Shown: positions 8,276-16,138 of the stretch, piece after piece | Numbering within the stretch: position 1 is the stretch's first letter | How the letters are laid out: every line of letters starts with the position of its first letter | Assembly: GCF_001437205.1 (NCBI RefSeq) | Contig: NZ_JQAZ01000002.1 | Coordinates: 1 to 64,000 of the forward strand | Length of the DNA: 64,000 bases | Reading direction: 5' to 3' | From: Lactobacillus selangorensis | GTDB lineage: Bacteria > Bacillota > Bacilli > Lactobacillales > Lactobacillaceae | Translations under genes and position numbers: made by a program | Notes under the pieces: model-generated | Database searches by the model: none | Seen by the model: only the letters and a program-made list of their open reading frames with translations | What the model was told of the DNA's origin: nothing

Positions 8276-8932
8276 TTACTGATCCATTTTAGCAACAATG
8301 CCAGGAATGTCCTTTGGCAGCGCCGCTAATGCCTGCGCACCGGATTCCAAAAGCTCGGTTTTGGTCCCGAACCCATATAAGACACCGATCCGCCGCATTT
8401 GTTTCTGCTGCGCCCCCAGCATGTCTGTCTGCCGATCGCCGATCATAATGCTTTCCTGCGGAACAATTTTTGTTTGTTCAAACGCATTGCCCAGCACATC
8501 AAAACTGCGATCCCAGATGGCGCCCCGTTCGGAACCATAAACGCCTTTCAAATACTGAAGCATGTCAAAGTGATCCAGCATTTGTTCGGCAATTTTTTCC
8601 GGCTTCGAAGTGGCGACATAGATCGGATACTTGTCATGCAGCTCGTTCAGAACTTGCGTAATGCCGTTATAAACATGTGCCTCATACATGCCATGTTTAT
8701 AATAGTACGAATTAAAGATCTGAATGGCCTCGTTGATCGTCTCCTGATCCGAAATTTGATAAAATCTTTGAATCGACTCTCCTAGCGGCGGTCCGATCCA
8801 AAAGTGGTAGTCCGCATCGCTCAGCGGTGCCCATCCCATTTCATCAACTGTGTGCCGCAGCGCCTGCATGATCCCATGGTTGGAGTCAACAATGGTCCCA
8901 TCCAAATCAAAAAATAGCGCAGTTACTTTCAT
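8276..8932 (-). CDS. HAD-family phosphatase (phosphoglycolate phosphatase-like)
   Basis: A 218-residue haloacid-dehalogenase hydrolase. Motif I is FFDLDGTIVDS (residues 7-17), with nucleophile and acid Asp. A helical cap follows (about 20-80). Motif II is VATSKPEK, and motif IV is SIMIGDRQTDMLGA with the metal-binding Asp. Subfamily IA members of this type dephosphorylate phosphoglycolate, pyrophosphate or nucleotides; the substrate is not decided. The start at 8932 follows GGGGGG by 7 nt; in-frame codons upstream lie within or before that site. Its promoter region is shared, divergently, with the candidate small RNA at 9039-9200 and with a PhoP-box-like array. Confidence 0.88.
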   Translation of the reverse strand: MKVTALFFDLDGTIVDSNHGIMQALRHTVDEMGWAPLSDADYHFWIGPPLGESIQRFYQISDQETINEAIQIFNSYYYKHGMYEAHVYNGITQVLNELHDKYPIYVATSKPEKIAEQMLDHFDMLQYLKGVYGSERGAIWDRSFDVLGNAFEQTKIVPQESIMIGDRQTDMLGAQQKQMRRIGVLYGFGTKTELLESGAQALAALPKDIPGIVAKMDQ

Positions 8933-8979
8933 AAAATTACCCCCCATAGATGATTGCTTACGAAAGCCACACCTGATTT

Positions 8980-9032
8980 TTAACAAAACACAAACAAAAT
9001 GTCACATTTTCTTCACATTTAGCCTGTATCCT
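8980..9032 (+). promoter_or_regulatory. PhoP-box-like tandem hexamers and -10 of candidate sRNA
   Basis: Four hexamers in one direction with about one helical turn between them: TTAACA (8980-8985), CAAACA (8991-8996), GTCACA (9001-9006), TTCACA (9012-9017). The consensus half-site of Bacillus PhoP is TT(A/C/T)ACA with 4-6 bp spacers. A weak -10, TATCCT (9027-9032), follows at the distance seen in activator-dependent promoters. That a PhoP-type OmpR-family regulator binds here is inference. Confidence 0.5.
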
Positions 9033-9038
9033 GTTCAT

Positions 9039-9200
9039 TGTAGTCAAGGAGTTGACTACAACTCAAACAACCCAATAAGAACCCAACTTTTTTCATTTTA
9101 CTCCTCCAAAGTAAATAGAAAATTCGTTGCTATGTCTCTCCCAAGCATAGCAACACCCTTACTCCTTTTAGCCACCGGCCCTCCCAAGCCGGTGGTTTTT
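9039..9200 (+). ncRNA. Candidate trans-acting small RNA with C-rich loops
   Basis: About 160 nt with no credible ORF, between two minus-strand genes. Hairpin 1 has perfect 10-bp arms TTGTAGTCAA / TTGACTACAA with loop GGAG (9038-9061). An unpaired pyrimidine-rich stretch follows, with CTCCTCC (9101-9107). Hairpin 2 is GTTGCTATG / CATAGCAAC (9126-9154) with loop TCTCTCCCAAG. Another unpaired ACTCC follows. The last element is a strong terminator on the plus strand (CCACCGGC / GCCGGTGG, loop CCTCCCAA, then TTTTTGTTTT). The minus strand has no T-run, so this hairpin does not terminate the neighbouring exporter gene. CTCCCAAG occurs in both loops. Exposed UCCC/CUCC motifs that pair with Shine-Dalgarno sequences are typical of Gram-positive sRNAs (RsaE, LhrC, csRNAs). 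No family was recognised. Confidence 0.6.
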
Positions 9201-9205
9201 GTTTT
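9172..9205 (+). terminator. Terminator of candidate sRNA
   Basis: Perfect 8-bp GC-rich stem (9172-9179 / 9188-9195) followed by TTTTTGTTTT, on the plus strand only. The T-run overlaps the stop codon of the convergent exporter gene. Confidence 0.85.
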
Positions 9206-10406
9206 AGGCGTGTTTATTTGATTGCGGCCGCCGGTACAAGGACAGTCCCCAGATTAGGATGCCCAATGCAGCGAGTTCGCTGAGGAAAATGAACCCATCC
9301 ATCGGCACTTGGCTGTGATCGCCAGCGATTCCGATCAGCGGCGACAGACAGCCGCCGATGCCGTTCATGACGACTCCTAAGATGGCCGAAGCACTGCCGG
9401 CCCGGTCGCCGACTGATTGCATGGCCAGCGAGGTAGCGGTGGTATTGACCATCCCGACCAAGCTGATCACGATAAATAATCCGATGACGAGCGGCCAAAA
9501 ATTATTCGGCAGCGCCAAGCTGATCAAAATCAGGAAGCTGACGAACGTGCCGACCCACAAGCTGCGGACCAGGATGGTCTGGTCAGAATGAAAATGAACT
9601 AATTCACCCGTCAGACGAGTCGCCACCACAATGCCGAGCCCATTGATCGCATAGAGAACGGAGAACATCTGGGCCGACATATGGAAAATGTCTTGGAAGA
9701 CGAAGCTTGCCCCCGAAATGTAGCTGAACAAGGCTGCATAGACAAAACCTTGGGTCAGCACATATGTCATAAAATTGCGATCATGCAGCAACGCATGGAT
9801 ATCGGCGAGAATATTCCGCCAGGAGGCCACACGTTTGTCTTTGGGCAGCGTTTCCGGCAGACCGAACCAAACGGCCACAATCAGGATGACCCCCACAACT
9901 GTCAGCAGCCAGAAAATACCTTTCCAAGTCGTAAAACTGAGAATAAAGCCGCCTAGGATTGGGGCCAAGATTGGAAAAATGCCATTGATTGCCATCAGAA
10001 TCGCAAAGAACTGCGTCAGCTGGGGGCCGACAAACAAATCACGTGTGATCGAACGTGATAACACTTGACCGGCCGATCCAGCAATGCCCTGCAAAAAACG
10101 CAACCCAATCAGAACAAATACATTGGTGGTCAGTGCGGCGCCAAACGCCGTCACAGTAAACAGGGCCAGTCCAAATAGCAACGGCCCTCTGCGGCCCCAG
10201 CGGTCGCTCATCGGACCGATGATCAGTTGCCCAGCAGCAAGGCCGAAAATGCAGGCCGTGATCGTCAGCTGTGCTAATGAGGTGGTTGTGTGCAGCTGCC
10301 GTTCCAATTCTGGCAGTGCCGGCAGATACATATCCATCGACAAAGGTCCAAAGGCACTCAAAGTTCCCAATAAAAAAATAACAAAAATGCGGTGTGTCTT
10401 GGTCAT
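9204..10406 (-). CDS. MFS drug/metabolite exporter, Bcr/CflA type
   Basis: A 400-residue, 12-helix transporter. The DHA1 features are present: GPLSMDMYLPALP at the end of helix 1 (Bcr/CflA signature), GPMSDRWGRRGPLLFG for motif A in the helix 2-3 loop, RFLQGIAGSAGQVLSRSITRD for motif B/C, and GGFILSFTTWKGIFWLL. This family exports bicyclomycin, chloramphenicol, sulfonamides or cysteine; the substrate here is unknown. The start at 10406 lies 6 nt after GGAGG. About 27 in-frame codons upstream have no ribosome site. It is transcribed after a terminated Mga-like regulator gene. Confidence 0.9.
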   Translation of the reverse strand: MTKTHRIFVIFLLGTLSAFGPLSMDMYLPALPELERQLHTTTSLAQLTITACIFGLAAGQLIIGPMSDRWGRRGPLLFGLALFTVTAFGAALTTNVFVLIGLRFLQGIAGSAGQVLSRSITRDLFVGPQLTQFFAILMAINGIFPILAPILGGFILSFTTWKGIFWLLTVVGVILIVAVWFGLPETLPKDKRVASWRNILADIHALLHDRNFMTYVLTQGFVYAALFSYISGASFVFQDIFHMSAQMFSVLYAINGLGIVVATRLTGELVHFHSDQTILVRSLWVGTFVSFLILISLALPNNFWPLVIGLFIVISLVGMVNTTATSLAMQSVGDRAGSASAILGVVMNGIGGCLSPLIGIAGDHSQVPMDGFIFLSELAALGILIWGLSLYRRPQSNKHA

Positions 10407-10478
10407 TTCCAGCCTCCTTTCGTTTTCTTTCAGTGTAACGGAAATTACGCAAACTGCGCAAATTAAATTACTAATATT

Positions 10479-10516
10479 AAAAAGCAAAAGACTGGAACAA
10501 CAACCATGTCCCAGCC
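10479..10516 (-). terminator. Terminator of Mga-like regulator gene
   Basis: GGCTGGGACA / TGTTCCAGTC stem (two G-U pairs), then TTTTGCTTTTT on the minus strand. Confidence 0.75.
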
Positions 10517-10542
10517 TCCCAACGCTTTATGGATTTAAACAC

Positions 10543-12051
10543 TCAATCTTTTTTCGAATCGATGCGTAACGTATCGACCACATGTTTCTGATAATAATTC
10601 TTCACATCGAGCGCCAATTGAATCAAGCTCTGATCGTCGCCCACTTGGAAGAAGAAGCAGTTGCCTTGCGCCGCATTTTTGCGATAGAACACCGCCGACG
10701 TAGTAATCAGCATGTCATATTGCTGACCAAGCGTATACGGTTCGACCTCCAATTCCGGCATCGCATTGAATAAGAAGGAATACGCTTGAAATGACGACAC
10801 ATTCGTCTGCATCATCAAACCAACTGTCTGCCGATACTGCGGTGCTTTGATCGTATAAGTCGGCAGCAGCAAGTTATAATACTGTTCCAAGAGTGCCCCG
10901 CGCACCGGCACAAAGTCGGCATATTTCGCCGGCAAATGATCTAAGTAGAATTTCAGACGTTCGTATAACGACGTCTTCCCAAACTCAAAAATACCCCCAA
11001 CGGCCACATTCGACGACAACAACGGCAGATCGATCTGCAGGAAGTAATAGCCGACCGTCATGATCAGCGCATTGCCGACCAGCACCGGATCTGAATGCAG
11101 ATTCAATTCCTTGTTATCGGCTTTGCGTTCGACATAATGGAACATATCCATCACAAAATGCCAAATAATATTTTGCGAAGACTTGTAGTACGCTAAGATT
11201 TTCTGCAGATGCGTATCGTTTTGATTGCGATAAGTGATTGGAAAATTCATCAAAAAGAAACCGAAATGCATTTCCGCCTGCTGGACATCTTCCGGCAAAA
11301 CGCTGACAAATTCTTCCAATTCATTCATCTTATAGCTCGGATTGCTTTCAATCAGCAAATCATAACGGGGGTCATCCTTTACAAAATGACCGCTTTGAAT
11401 GCGTAGAAATTCAATTGTCAGCACAATATTGAAATAATGCGCATCTTCGATCTTTTCAAAATCCTCAGAGTTGTCCAAGACCACTTTGCGAACGGCCTGC
11501 ACTTGTTTTTCGATCTGCGGCGAAACCGGCCAATCGATGTTATGCGTTGACAGCGAAAAAATCTGGCACAGCAGCAGCCGAATATAACGTTCATCGCCGA
11601 CAATCTGCAGGTGCTTATACTGCAGCCGCAGATTGCAGCGGCTCAAAACTGAATTCAGATGGTTCATACGCCGGAAAATCGTCGAACGGCTCTTGCCGCT
11701 GTAATCGCAAAATTCCGTTAAAGAGGATTGCGGGTGTTTCAGCATAAAGAAAAGCAGCTGATACGGAATATTCCGACGAATCAATTCATACCGGAATCGA
11801 TCCAGCGAAACCCGCAAATGATGTGTATCCACGCCCCCATACGGCACAAGGATCGATTCCTGTTGTGGATCGATTTTTTGGATCATCATGTTGATCTCTT
11901 GCAGCGTATTGTATGTTTTTTGGTAAGTCTGGTCAGCACGCTGCGCAAAGTAATGAATCGTGTACCTGTCAGGGCGTGAGGTTTCTACCAACTTATAAAA
12001 CTGATAATAACTATAGCTCGTGTTATCGAGCATGATCCGTTCAAAATCCAT
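10543..12051 (-). CDS. Mga-like helix-turn-helix transcriptional regulator
   Basis: A 502-residue protein. A winged-helix Mga-type domain is evident at about residues 85-160: LLFFMLKHPQSSLTEFCDY, then SGKSRSTIFRRMNHLNSVL as the second helix-turn-helix. A long, mostly helical region follows with no recognisable enzyme motif. The size and layout match the Mga/AtxA-like stand-alone regulators, which often carry degenerate PTS-regulation domains; none is certain here. The target is unknown. The next gene, a drug exporter, is on the same strand but separated by a terminator. The second P-type ATPase is divergent and could also be a target. The start codon follows TAGGATAG. Confidence 0.75.
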   Translation of the reverse strand: MDFERIMLDNTSYSYYQFYKLVETSRPDRYTIHYFAQRADQTYQKTYNTLQEINMMIQKIDPQQESILVPYGGVDTHHLRVSLDRFRYELIRRNIPYQLLFFMLKHPQSSLTEFCDYSGKSRSTIFRRMNHLNSVLSRCNLRLQYKHLQIVGDERYIRLLLCQIFSLSTHNIDWPVSPQIEKQVQAVRKVVLDNSEDFEKIEDAHYFNIVLTIEFLRIQSGHFVKDDPRYDLLIESNPSYKMNELEEFVSVLPEDVQQAEMHFGFFLMNFPITYRNQNDTHLQKILAYYKSSQNIIWHFVMDMFHYVERKADNKELNLHSDPVLVGNALIMTVGYYFLQIDLPLLSSNVAVGGIFEFGKTSLYERLKFYLDHLPAKYADFVPVRGALLEQYYNLLLPTYTIKAPQYRQTVGLMMQTNVSSFQAYSFLFNAMPELEVEPYTLGQQYDMLITTSAVFYRKNAAQGNCFFFQVGDDQSLIQLALDVKNYYQKHVVDTLRIDSKKD

Positions 12052-12182
12052 CTATCCTACTCCAGTTCTTCATTTTTCATCTTTATCATATCATTTTATA
12101 ATCTTAAAAATACCGTTTTTCCCATTTTTGTTACAAAAAAACACGCAAAAAACGCCCTTATAGCAACAATCAATCCTATTTT

Positions 12183-12275
12183 TTGACAAATCTTAAGGAA
12201 TGCGCTCCAAAGACTGATAAATCGCACTTTGGAGCTGCTTTTTCACTGAAGCTCATTTCTGATTCGTGATACACT
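12183..12275 (+). promoter_or_regulatory. Leader region of second P-type ATPase: orphan hairpin and extended -10
   Basis: A stem CTCCAAAG / CTTTGGAG (12205-12212 / 12227-12234) is followed by TTTTT on the plus strand, with TTGACA just before it (12183-12188) but no matching -10. About 30 bp further on, TGATACACT (12268-12275) is an extended -10 in front of the ATPase ribosome site. The hairpin may end a short transcript or serve as an operator. The rest of the 247-bp gap shows only AT-rich promoter-like sequence for the divergent regulator. Confidence 0.4.
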
Positions 12276-12298
12276 TGGTTTAAAAAGGAGGCCAGGAA

Positions 12299-14656
12299 AT
12301 GACCACAGCACATTTGACCGATCTGAATACTGGCCTATCCGCACCGGAAGTCAGCCAGCGGATCGCAAACGGACAGAAAAATACTGCCCAGAAACCGTTA
12401 ACGCGCAGTGTCCGGCAGATTTGGCGGGACAACTTGCTGACATGGTTTAATTTGATCAACCTGATTATCGCTGCTTTCATTATTTACACCGGCAGTTATA
12501 AAAATCTATTGTTCCTTGGCGTCGCAATCGCCAATACCGCAATCGGTATCTTTCAAGAGGTCCGTTCGAAACGGCAGATCGACAAGATGGCGTTACTCGC
12601 AAATACGCCATCAACTGTTCTCCGGGACGGCACCCTCCAAAAAATCGATCAAGGCGAATTAGTGCAGGATGACCTTCTGCTTTTAAAACGAGGCGACCAA
12701 ATCCCCACTGATGGCTTGGTCCGCCAAACACAGGGACTCGAAGTCGATGAATCGCAATTAACCGGTGAAGCACTGCCGATTGTCAAGGTTGCTGGCGACA
12801 GCTTATTTTCCGGCAGTTTTCTGACCAGCGGCCAAGCGTATGTCCAAGTTACTGCAGTCGGATCCGCCAATACGACTTCACGGCTGGCCGATGCAGCTAA
12901 ACAGGAAAAACCAAGTACCAGTGTGCTGCTAACAATCATCAACCGCATCATCAAAGTACTGACCATCATCATCCTGCCGTTAGGTGCTTTGCTGATGGCC
13001 GCCCGTCTGCTGCACCATGCGTCGCTTGACCGGGCCATTCTAGGCACAGCGGCCGCCATGGTCGGCATGATTCCAGAAGGACTGGTTCTGCTGACTTCAG
13101 TTGCACTGGCTGTTGGTGCGCTTAACTTGGCTCGCCAGCGGGTCTTGGTCCGCACCTTGCCGTCCATTGAAACACTGGCTCGTGTCGATGTCCTCTGCTT
13201 AGACAAAACCGGCACTTTGACTAGCGGCAAACTAAAACTGGAACGATTCATTCCGATCGGCCAGCAGGCAGCCGGCAAATTGCAGGCTGCTGCCAGTGCT
13301 GTCGTTTTCACCTTGAACGACGACAACGAAACTGCTCTGGCCATCAAAGCGGCCTATCCTGAGCATCCTGATTGGGTCCCGACGGCACAAGTCCCCTTCT
13401 CATCGGCACGTAAATGGAGCGGAGTTTCCTTCCAAGGGCAAGGCAGCTGGATTATGGGGGCACCAGAATTTGTGCTGGCGCATCTTAGCAACGAACAGCA
13501 GCATAAGATTTCTGCCGCCACACAAGAAGGATTACGCGTTTTAGCGTTAGTGCATTCAAATGAAACGCAATTAACGACCACTTTGCCGGCCGACCGGCAA
13601 TTAAGTGCCATTCTGCTCATCAGTGATGAATTGCGTCCAACCGCTAAACATACGTTGGAATATTTCAAAATGCAGTCGGTTGCCGTCAAAATTATTTCCG
13701 GCGATGATCCCGAAACGGTCGGCAAAATTGCTGCTCGAGCCGGTGTCGATCAATGCGATGCAGTTGTCGATATGCGCCAAATCGATGACCATGCTGATTA
13801 TCAAAAATTAGTTCGGACCCACACCATTTTTGGACGGGTCACCCCGACCCAGAAAAAGAAATTGATTGCTGCTTTCCAAGCAAACGGCCATACCGTTGCA
13901 ATGACGGGCGATGGGGTCAATGATATCCTCGCCTTGCGGCAGTCTGACTGCGGAATAGCGATGGCATCCGGCAGTGAAGCAACTAAAAGCATCGCCGACT
14001 TTGTGCTGCTCGACTCCAACTTCGATGCTATGATTGGCGTCTTGAATGAAGGGCGCCGGGTCATCAACAACATCGAACGAGTTGCTTCCCTATACTTGAT
14101 TAAAACGGCCTATTCAATCATTCTCAGCCTGATTTACATTTTCATGGCGGGCGATTATCCTTTCCAGCCGATCCAATTAACGCCGATTTCAGCGCTGACT
14201 GTTGGCATTCCCTCTTTCTTCCTAGCACTCTATCCGGATTATGATCCGCCACGTGGTAAATTTATGAAGAACATTATGGAAACGGCTCTGCCCGCCGCCT
14301 TATGTGTCGTCGGCTACTTGCTTGTTATTCAGTGGCTCGGCAGCGTAATCGGTTTAAACTATGCAACGACCTCAACCTTGAGTGTGCTAGTAACAGGAGC
14401 AATCTGTTTCAGCGCCTTAATTGAGGTATCCCGTCCGTTCAACCTGCGCAAAGTCCTGCTAGTCGGTGTTTTGATGTTATGCTTTGTCGCCGTCTTTGCT
14501 TGGGGCCAGCAGATTTTTTCACTCGTCAATCTGTTTACTTGGCGGCTGAGCCTGTTTGCAGTCCTATTGCTAATCAGCGCTTACCCTGTCTTCCAGTTTG
14601 CCCAGCAAACATTAGGCAAGCATGTCTTCACTAAAATTCATTGGAAAAGCAATTAA
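12299..14656 (+). CDS. P-type cation ATPase, CtpE/Exp7-like
   Basis: A 785-residue pump. The actuator motif is TGEA (155-158) in place of the common TGES. Transmembrane helix 4 has PEGLVLL (259-265), and the phosphorylation motif is CLDKTGTLT with Asp302. The nucleotide domain has KWSGV, and the hinge is GDGVNDILALRQSDCGIAMA. The PEGLVLL variant is typical of the CtpE/Exp7 branch, where mycobacterial CtpE is linked to Ca2+ uptake; the ion here is inferred at best. It is about 160 residues shorter than the other pump at 1066-3903. The RBS AAGGAGG lies 8 nt upstream. It ends convergently with the UspA operon at a shared terminator. Confidence 0.92.
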   Translation: MTTAHLTDLNTGLSAPEVSQRIANGQKNTAQKPLTRSVRQIWRDNLLTWFNLINLIIAAFIIYTGSYKNLLFLGVAIANTAIGIFQEVRSKRQIDKMALLANTPSTVLRDGTLQKIDQGELVQDDLLLLKRGDQIPTDGLVRQTQGLEVDESQLTGEALPIVKVAGDSLFSGSFLTSGQAYVQVTAVGSANTTSRLADAAKQEKPSTSVLLTIINRIIKVLTIIILPLGALLMAARLLHHASLDRAILGTAAAMVGMIPEGLVLLTSVALAVGALNLARQRVLVRTLPSIETLARVDVLCLDKTGTLTSGKLKLERFIPIGQQAAGKLQAAASAVVFTLNDDNETALAIKAAYPEHPDWVPTAQVPFSSARKWSGVSFQGQGSWIMGAPEFVLAHLSNEQQHKISAATQEGLRVLALVHSNETQLTTTLPADRQLSAILLISDELRPTAKHTLEYFKMQSVAVKIISGDDPETVGKIAARAGVDQCDAVVDMRQIDDHADYQKLVRTHTIFGRVTPTQKKKLIAAFQANGHTVAMTGDGVNDILALRQSDCGIAMASGSEATKSIADFVLLDSNFDAMIGVLNEGRRVINNIERVASLYLIKTAYSIILSLIYIFMAGDYPFQPIQLTPISALTVGIPSFFLALYPDYDPPRGKFMKNIMETALPAALCVVGYLLVIQWLGSVIGLNYATTSTLSVLVTGAICFSALIEVSRPFNLRKVLLVGVLMLCFVAVFAWGQQIFSLVNLFTWRLSLFAVLLLISAYPVFQFAQQTLGKHVFTKIHWKSN

Positions 14657-14690
14657 AAAAGTTCTGGTCATCACGACCAGAACTTTTTTA
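14655..14690. terminator. Bidirectional terminator between ATPase and uspA
   Basis: Perfect stem GTTCTGGTC / GACCAGAAC flanked by A6 and T6 runs, placed between convergent stop codons. Confidence 0.92.
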
Positions 14691-14694
14691 ATAA

Positions 14695-15159
14695 TCAGCT
14701 TTGCTGTAACGGTGTCTTAACGACGATTACATCGCATGGGGCTTGCCGGACGACATAAGCGGCGACGGAACCGGCCCGCCGTCCGCCGATATTATTGGCC
14801 CCGACCGCACCCATGACAATTAAATCAGATTGATAATCCTTTGGTGCATCGACACCGACCACTGATTTGGCATTGCCAAAGCGGACGTGGACCCGCACAT
14901 CGGGACAGCCCAGCCGCTCGACTTCTTTTTTGATATCTTCCAACTGCACTTGGGTGGTCTTGGTCAAATTCACGATCAGATCATCGGTCGGCTGCGGCAA
15001 ACGCAAGAAACTGACATGATACTGTGTCGATTCAATTACTCGCAGGATATCGAGCCGGCTGTGATTGATCAATGCAATCTGAATGGCCTTGTCGAGCGCC
15101 TCATTGGCTTGATGCGAACCGTCGAACGGCACTAAAATATTTTGATAATGTGTGCTCAT
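14695..15159 (-). CDS. Universal stress protein UspA family
   Basis: A 154-residue cytoplasmic protein. The N-terminus is ILVPFDGSHQANEALDKAI. The ATP-binding C-terminal signature is IVMGAVGANNIGGRRAGSVAAYVVRQAPCDVIVVK, the G-2x-G-9x-G(S/T) type, with some spacing variation. It is the last gene of a four-gene minus-strand operon starting at 17163, with 17 nt to the preceding small gene. The RBS is GGAGGTCAG. Its role in growth-arrest or stress survival is inferred from the family. Confidence 0.9.
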   Translation of the reverse strand: MSTHYQNILVPFDGSHQANEALDKAIQIALINHSRLDILRVIESTQYHVSFLRLPQPTDDLIVNLTKTTQVQLEDIKKEVERLGCPDVRVHVRFGNAKSVVGVDAPKDYQSDLIVMGAVGANNIGGRRAGSVAAYVVRQAPCDVIVVKTPLQQS

Positions 15160-15176
15160 GAATCTGACCTCCGTTT

Positions 15177-15464
15177 CTATTGCTGCCGAGCTTTATAGGA
15201 ACGTGTTTTCTCACGTTCGAGCTTGATTGCCCGCCGTGTCTTTTCACGTTCGATCTGCAATTTTTCATGGTAGATCATGGTCTTGAACAAACCATGAAAA
15301 GCAATGGCGGCCGGAATTGCATGGGCCAGTGCAATCGGAATGATCAGCCATTGGTGCTGGTCCAAAACATCCAGCATTTGTTCAAAATCAGATGACACTT
15401 CTTCCGTCACCGGTTTAGCGTCCGTTTCAACCGGCTGTTCCTTCGTTTGTTTTTTCCCGAACAT
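15177..15464 (-). CDS. Small membrane-associated protein with basic coiled C-terminus
   Basis: A 95-residue protein. It has an acidic/polar N-terminus (EVSSDFEQMLDVLDQH), one hydrophobic segment (about residues 39-60: LIIPIALAHAIPAAIAFHGLF) and a highly charged helix rich in EREKTRRAIK repeats (about 68-92). No known domain was recognised. A good RBS (GAGGAGGAATC) and 17-18 nt spacing on both sides put it firmly in the operon between the DNA glycosylase and UspA. Confidence 0.7.
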   Translation of the reverse strand: MFGKKQTKEQPVETDAKPVTEEVSSDFEQMLDVLDQHQWLIIPIALAHAIPAAIAFHGLFKTMIYHEKLQIEREKTRRAIKLEREKTRSYKARQQ

Positions 15465-15481
15465 GATGATTCCTCCTCAAT

Positions 15482-16138
15482 TTAAAAGACTAAATGAACT
15501 TCATTTAAAAAGGATGCTTGAAAATCAGCTGTCGTCCTGACACTTTTTTCGAAGTTATCAATCAGGGCATGGAAATTTTGATAACCGGCTAAGTCCAGCT
15601 GCAACTGGGCTTCAGCTTTCTTTTGAAAAGCAGCATAACTATTTGGATACGTTGCACCCAGCTGGGTGAATAACCGCTGCGCATACTTATCCGCCATAAA
15701 ATGCGGCACATCTAACACATACATCAAAATGTAATCGGCCGTTTCAGGACCGATGCCTCGCAGCGCCAGCAGTTCCGTCCGCAATTGTTTGCCAGACGTC
15801 TGTCGCATTTTGGTTAAATCAAAATCGTAACGCTGAGTCCAGCTCGCCACTGCCAATAACGTCGCCGCTTTGCGTGTATAAAAACCACTCGAATGAATCA
15901 TTTCAGCCACTTTAGCTTCTGACAGCGTTAAAACACGCTGCGGCTCAAACGCCGTCTTGGCTTCTAAATTCTGTAGTGCTGGGATGACATTGCGCCAATT
16001 CGTATTCTGAATTAAGATGGCACCCCACATCACTTCCCAAGGGGTCTGCGCAAACGTTGTGCCGGGCTGCAGCCATTCCTGCGGCCCCATGGTTTGATTC
16101 ATGTGCTGATACAGCTGCTGCAACGAGAGTGCCGTCAC
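15482..16138 (-). CDS. HhH-GPD DNA glycosylase (3-methyladenine glycosylase III / Nth-like)
   Basis: A 218-residue base-excision protein. The helix-hairpin-helix is LLALRGIGPETADYIL (about residues 112-127). The position of the endonuclease III lyase lysine is Glu, as in monofunctional glycosylases, and the catalytic Asp is in FMADKYAQRLF. No C-terminal 4Fe-4S cysteine cluster is present. The pattern fits MagIII-like 3-methyladenine glycosylases. The start is GTG, overlapping the stop of the upstream reductase (TAGTG), indicating translational coupling. An ATG 12 codons later would cut off the first helix. Confidence 0.82.
   Translation of the reverse strand: MTALSLQQLYQHMNQTMGPQEWLQPGTTFAQTPWEVMWGAILIQNTNWRNVIPALQNLEAKTAFEPQRVLTLSEAKVAEMIHSSGFYTRKAATLLAVASWTQRYDFDLTKMRQTSGKQLRTELLALRGIGPETADYILMYVLDVPHFMADKYAQRLFTQLGATYPNSYAAFQKKAEAQLQLDLAGYQNFHALIDNFEKSVRTTADFQASFLNEVHLVF

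Noticed and set aside
9061-9125. Small peptide gene within the candidate sRNA
   Set aside because: No ATG, GTG or TTG with a ribosome site gives a frame of useful length; the stretch is pyrimidine-rich and ends quickly in stops.
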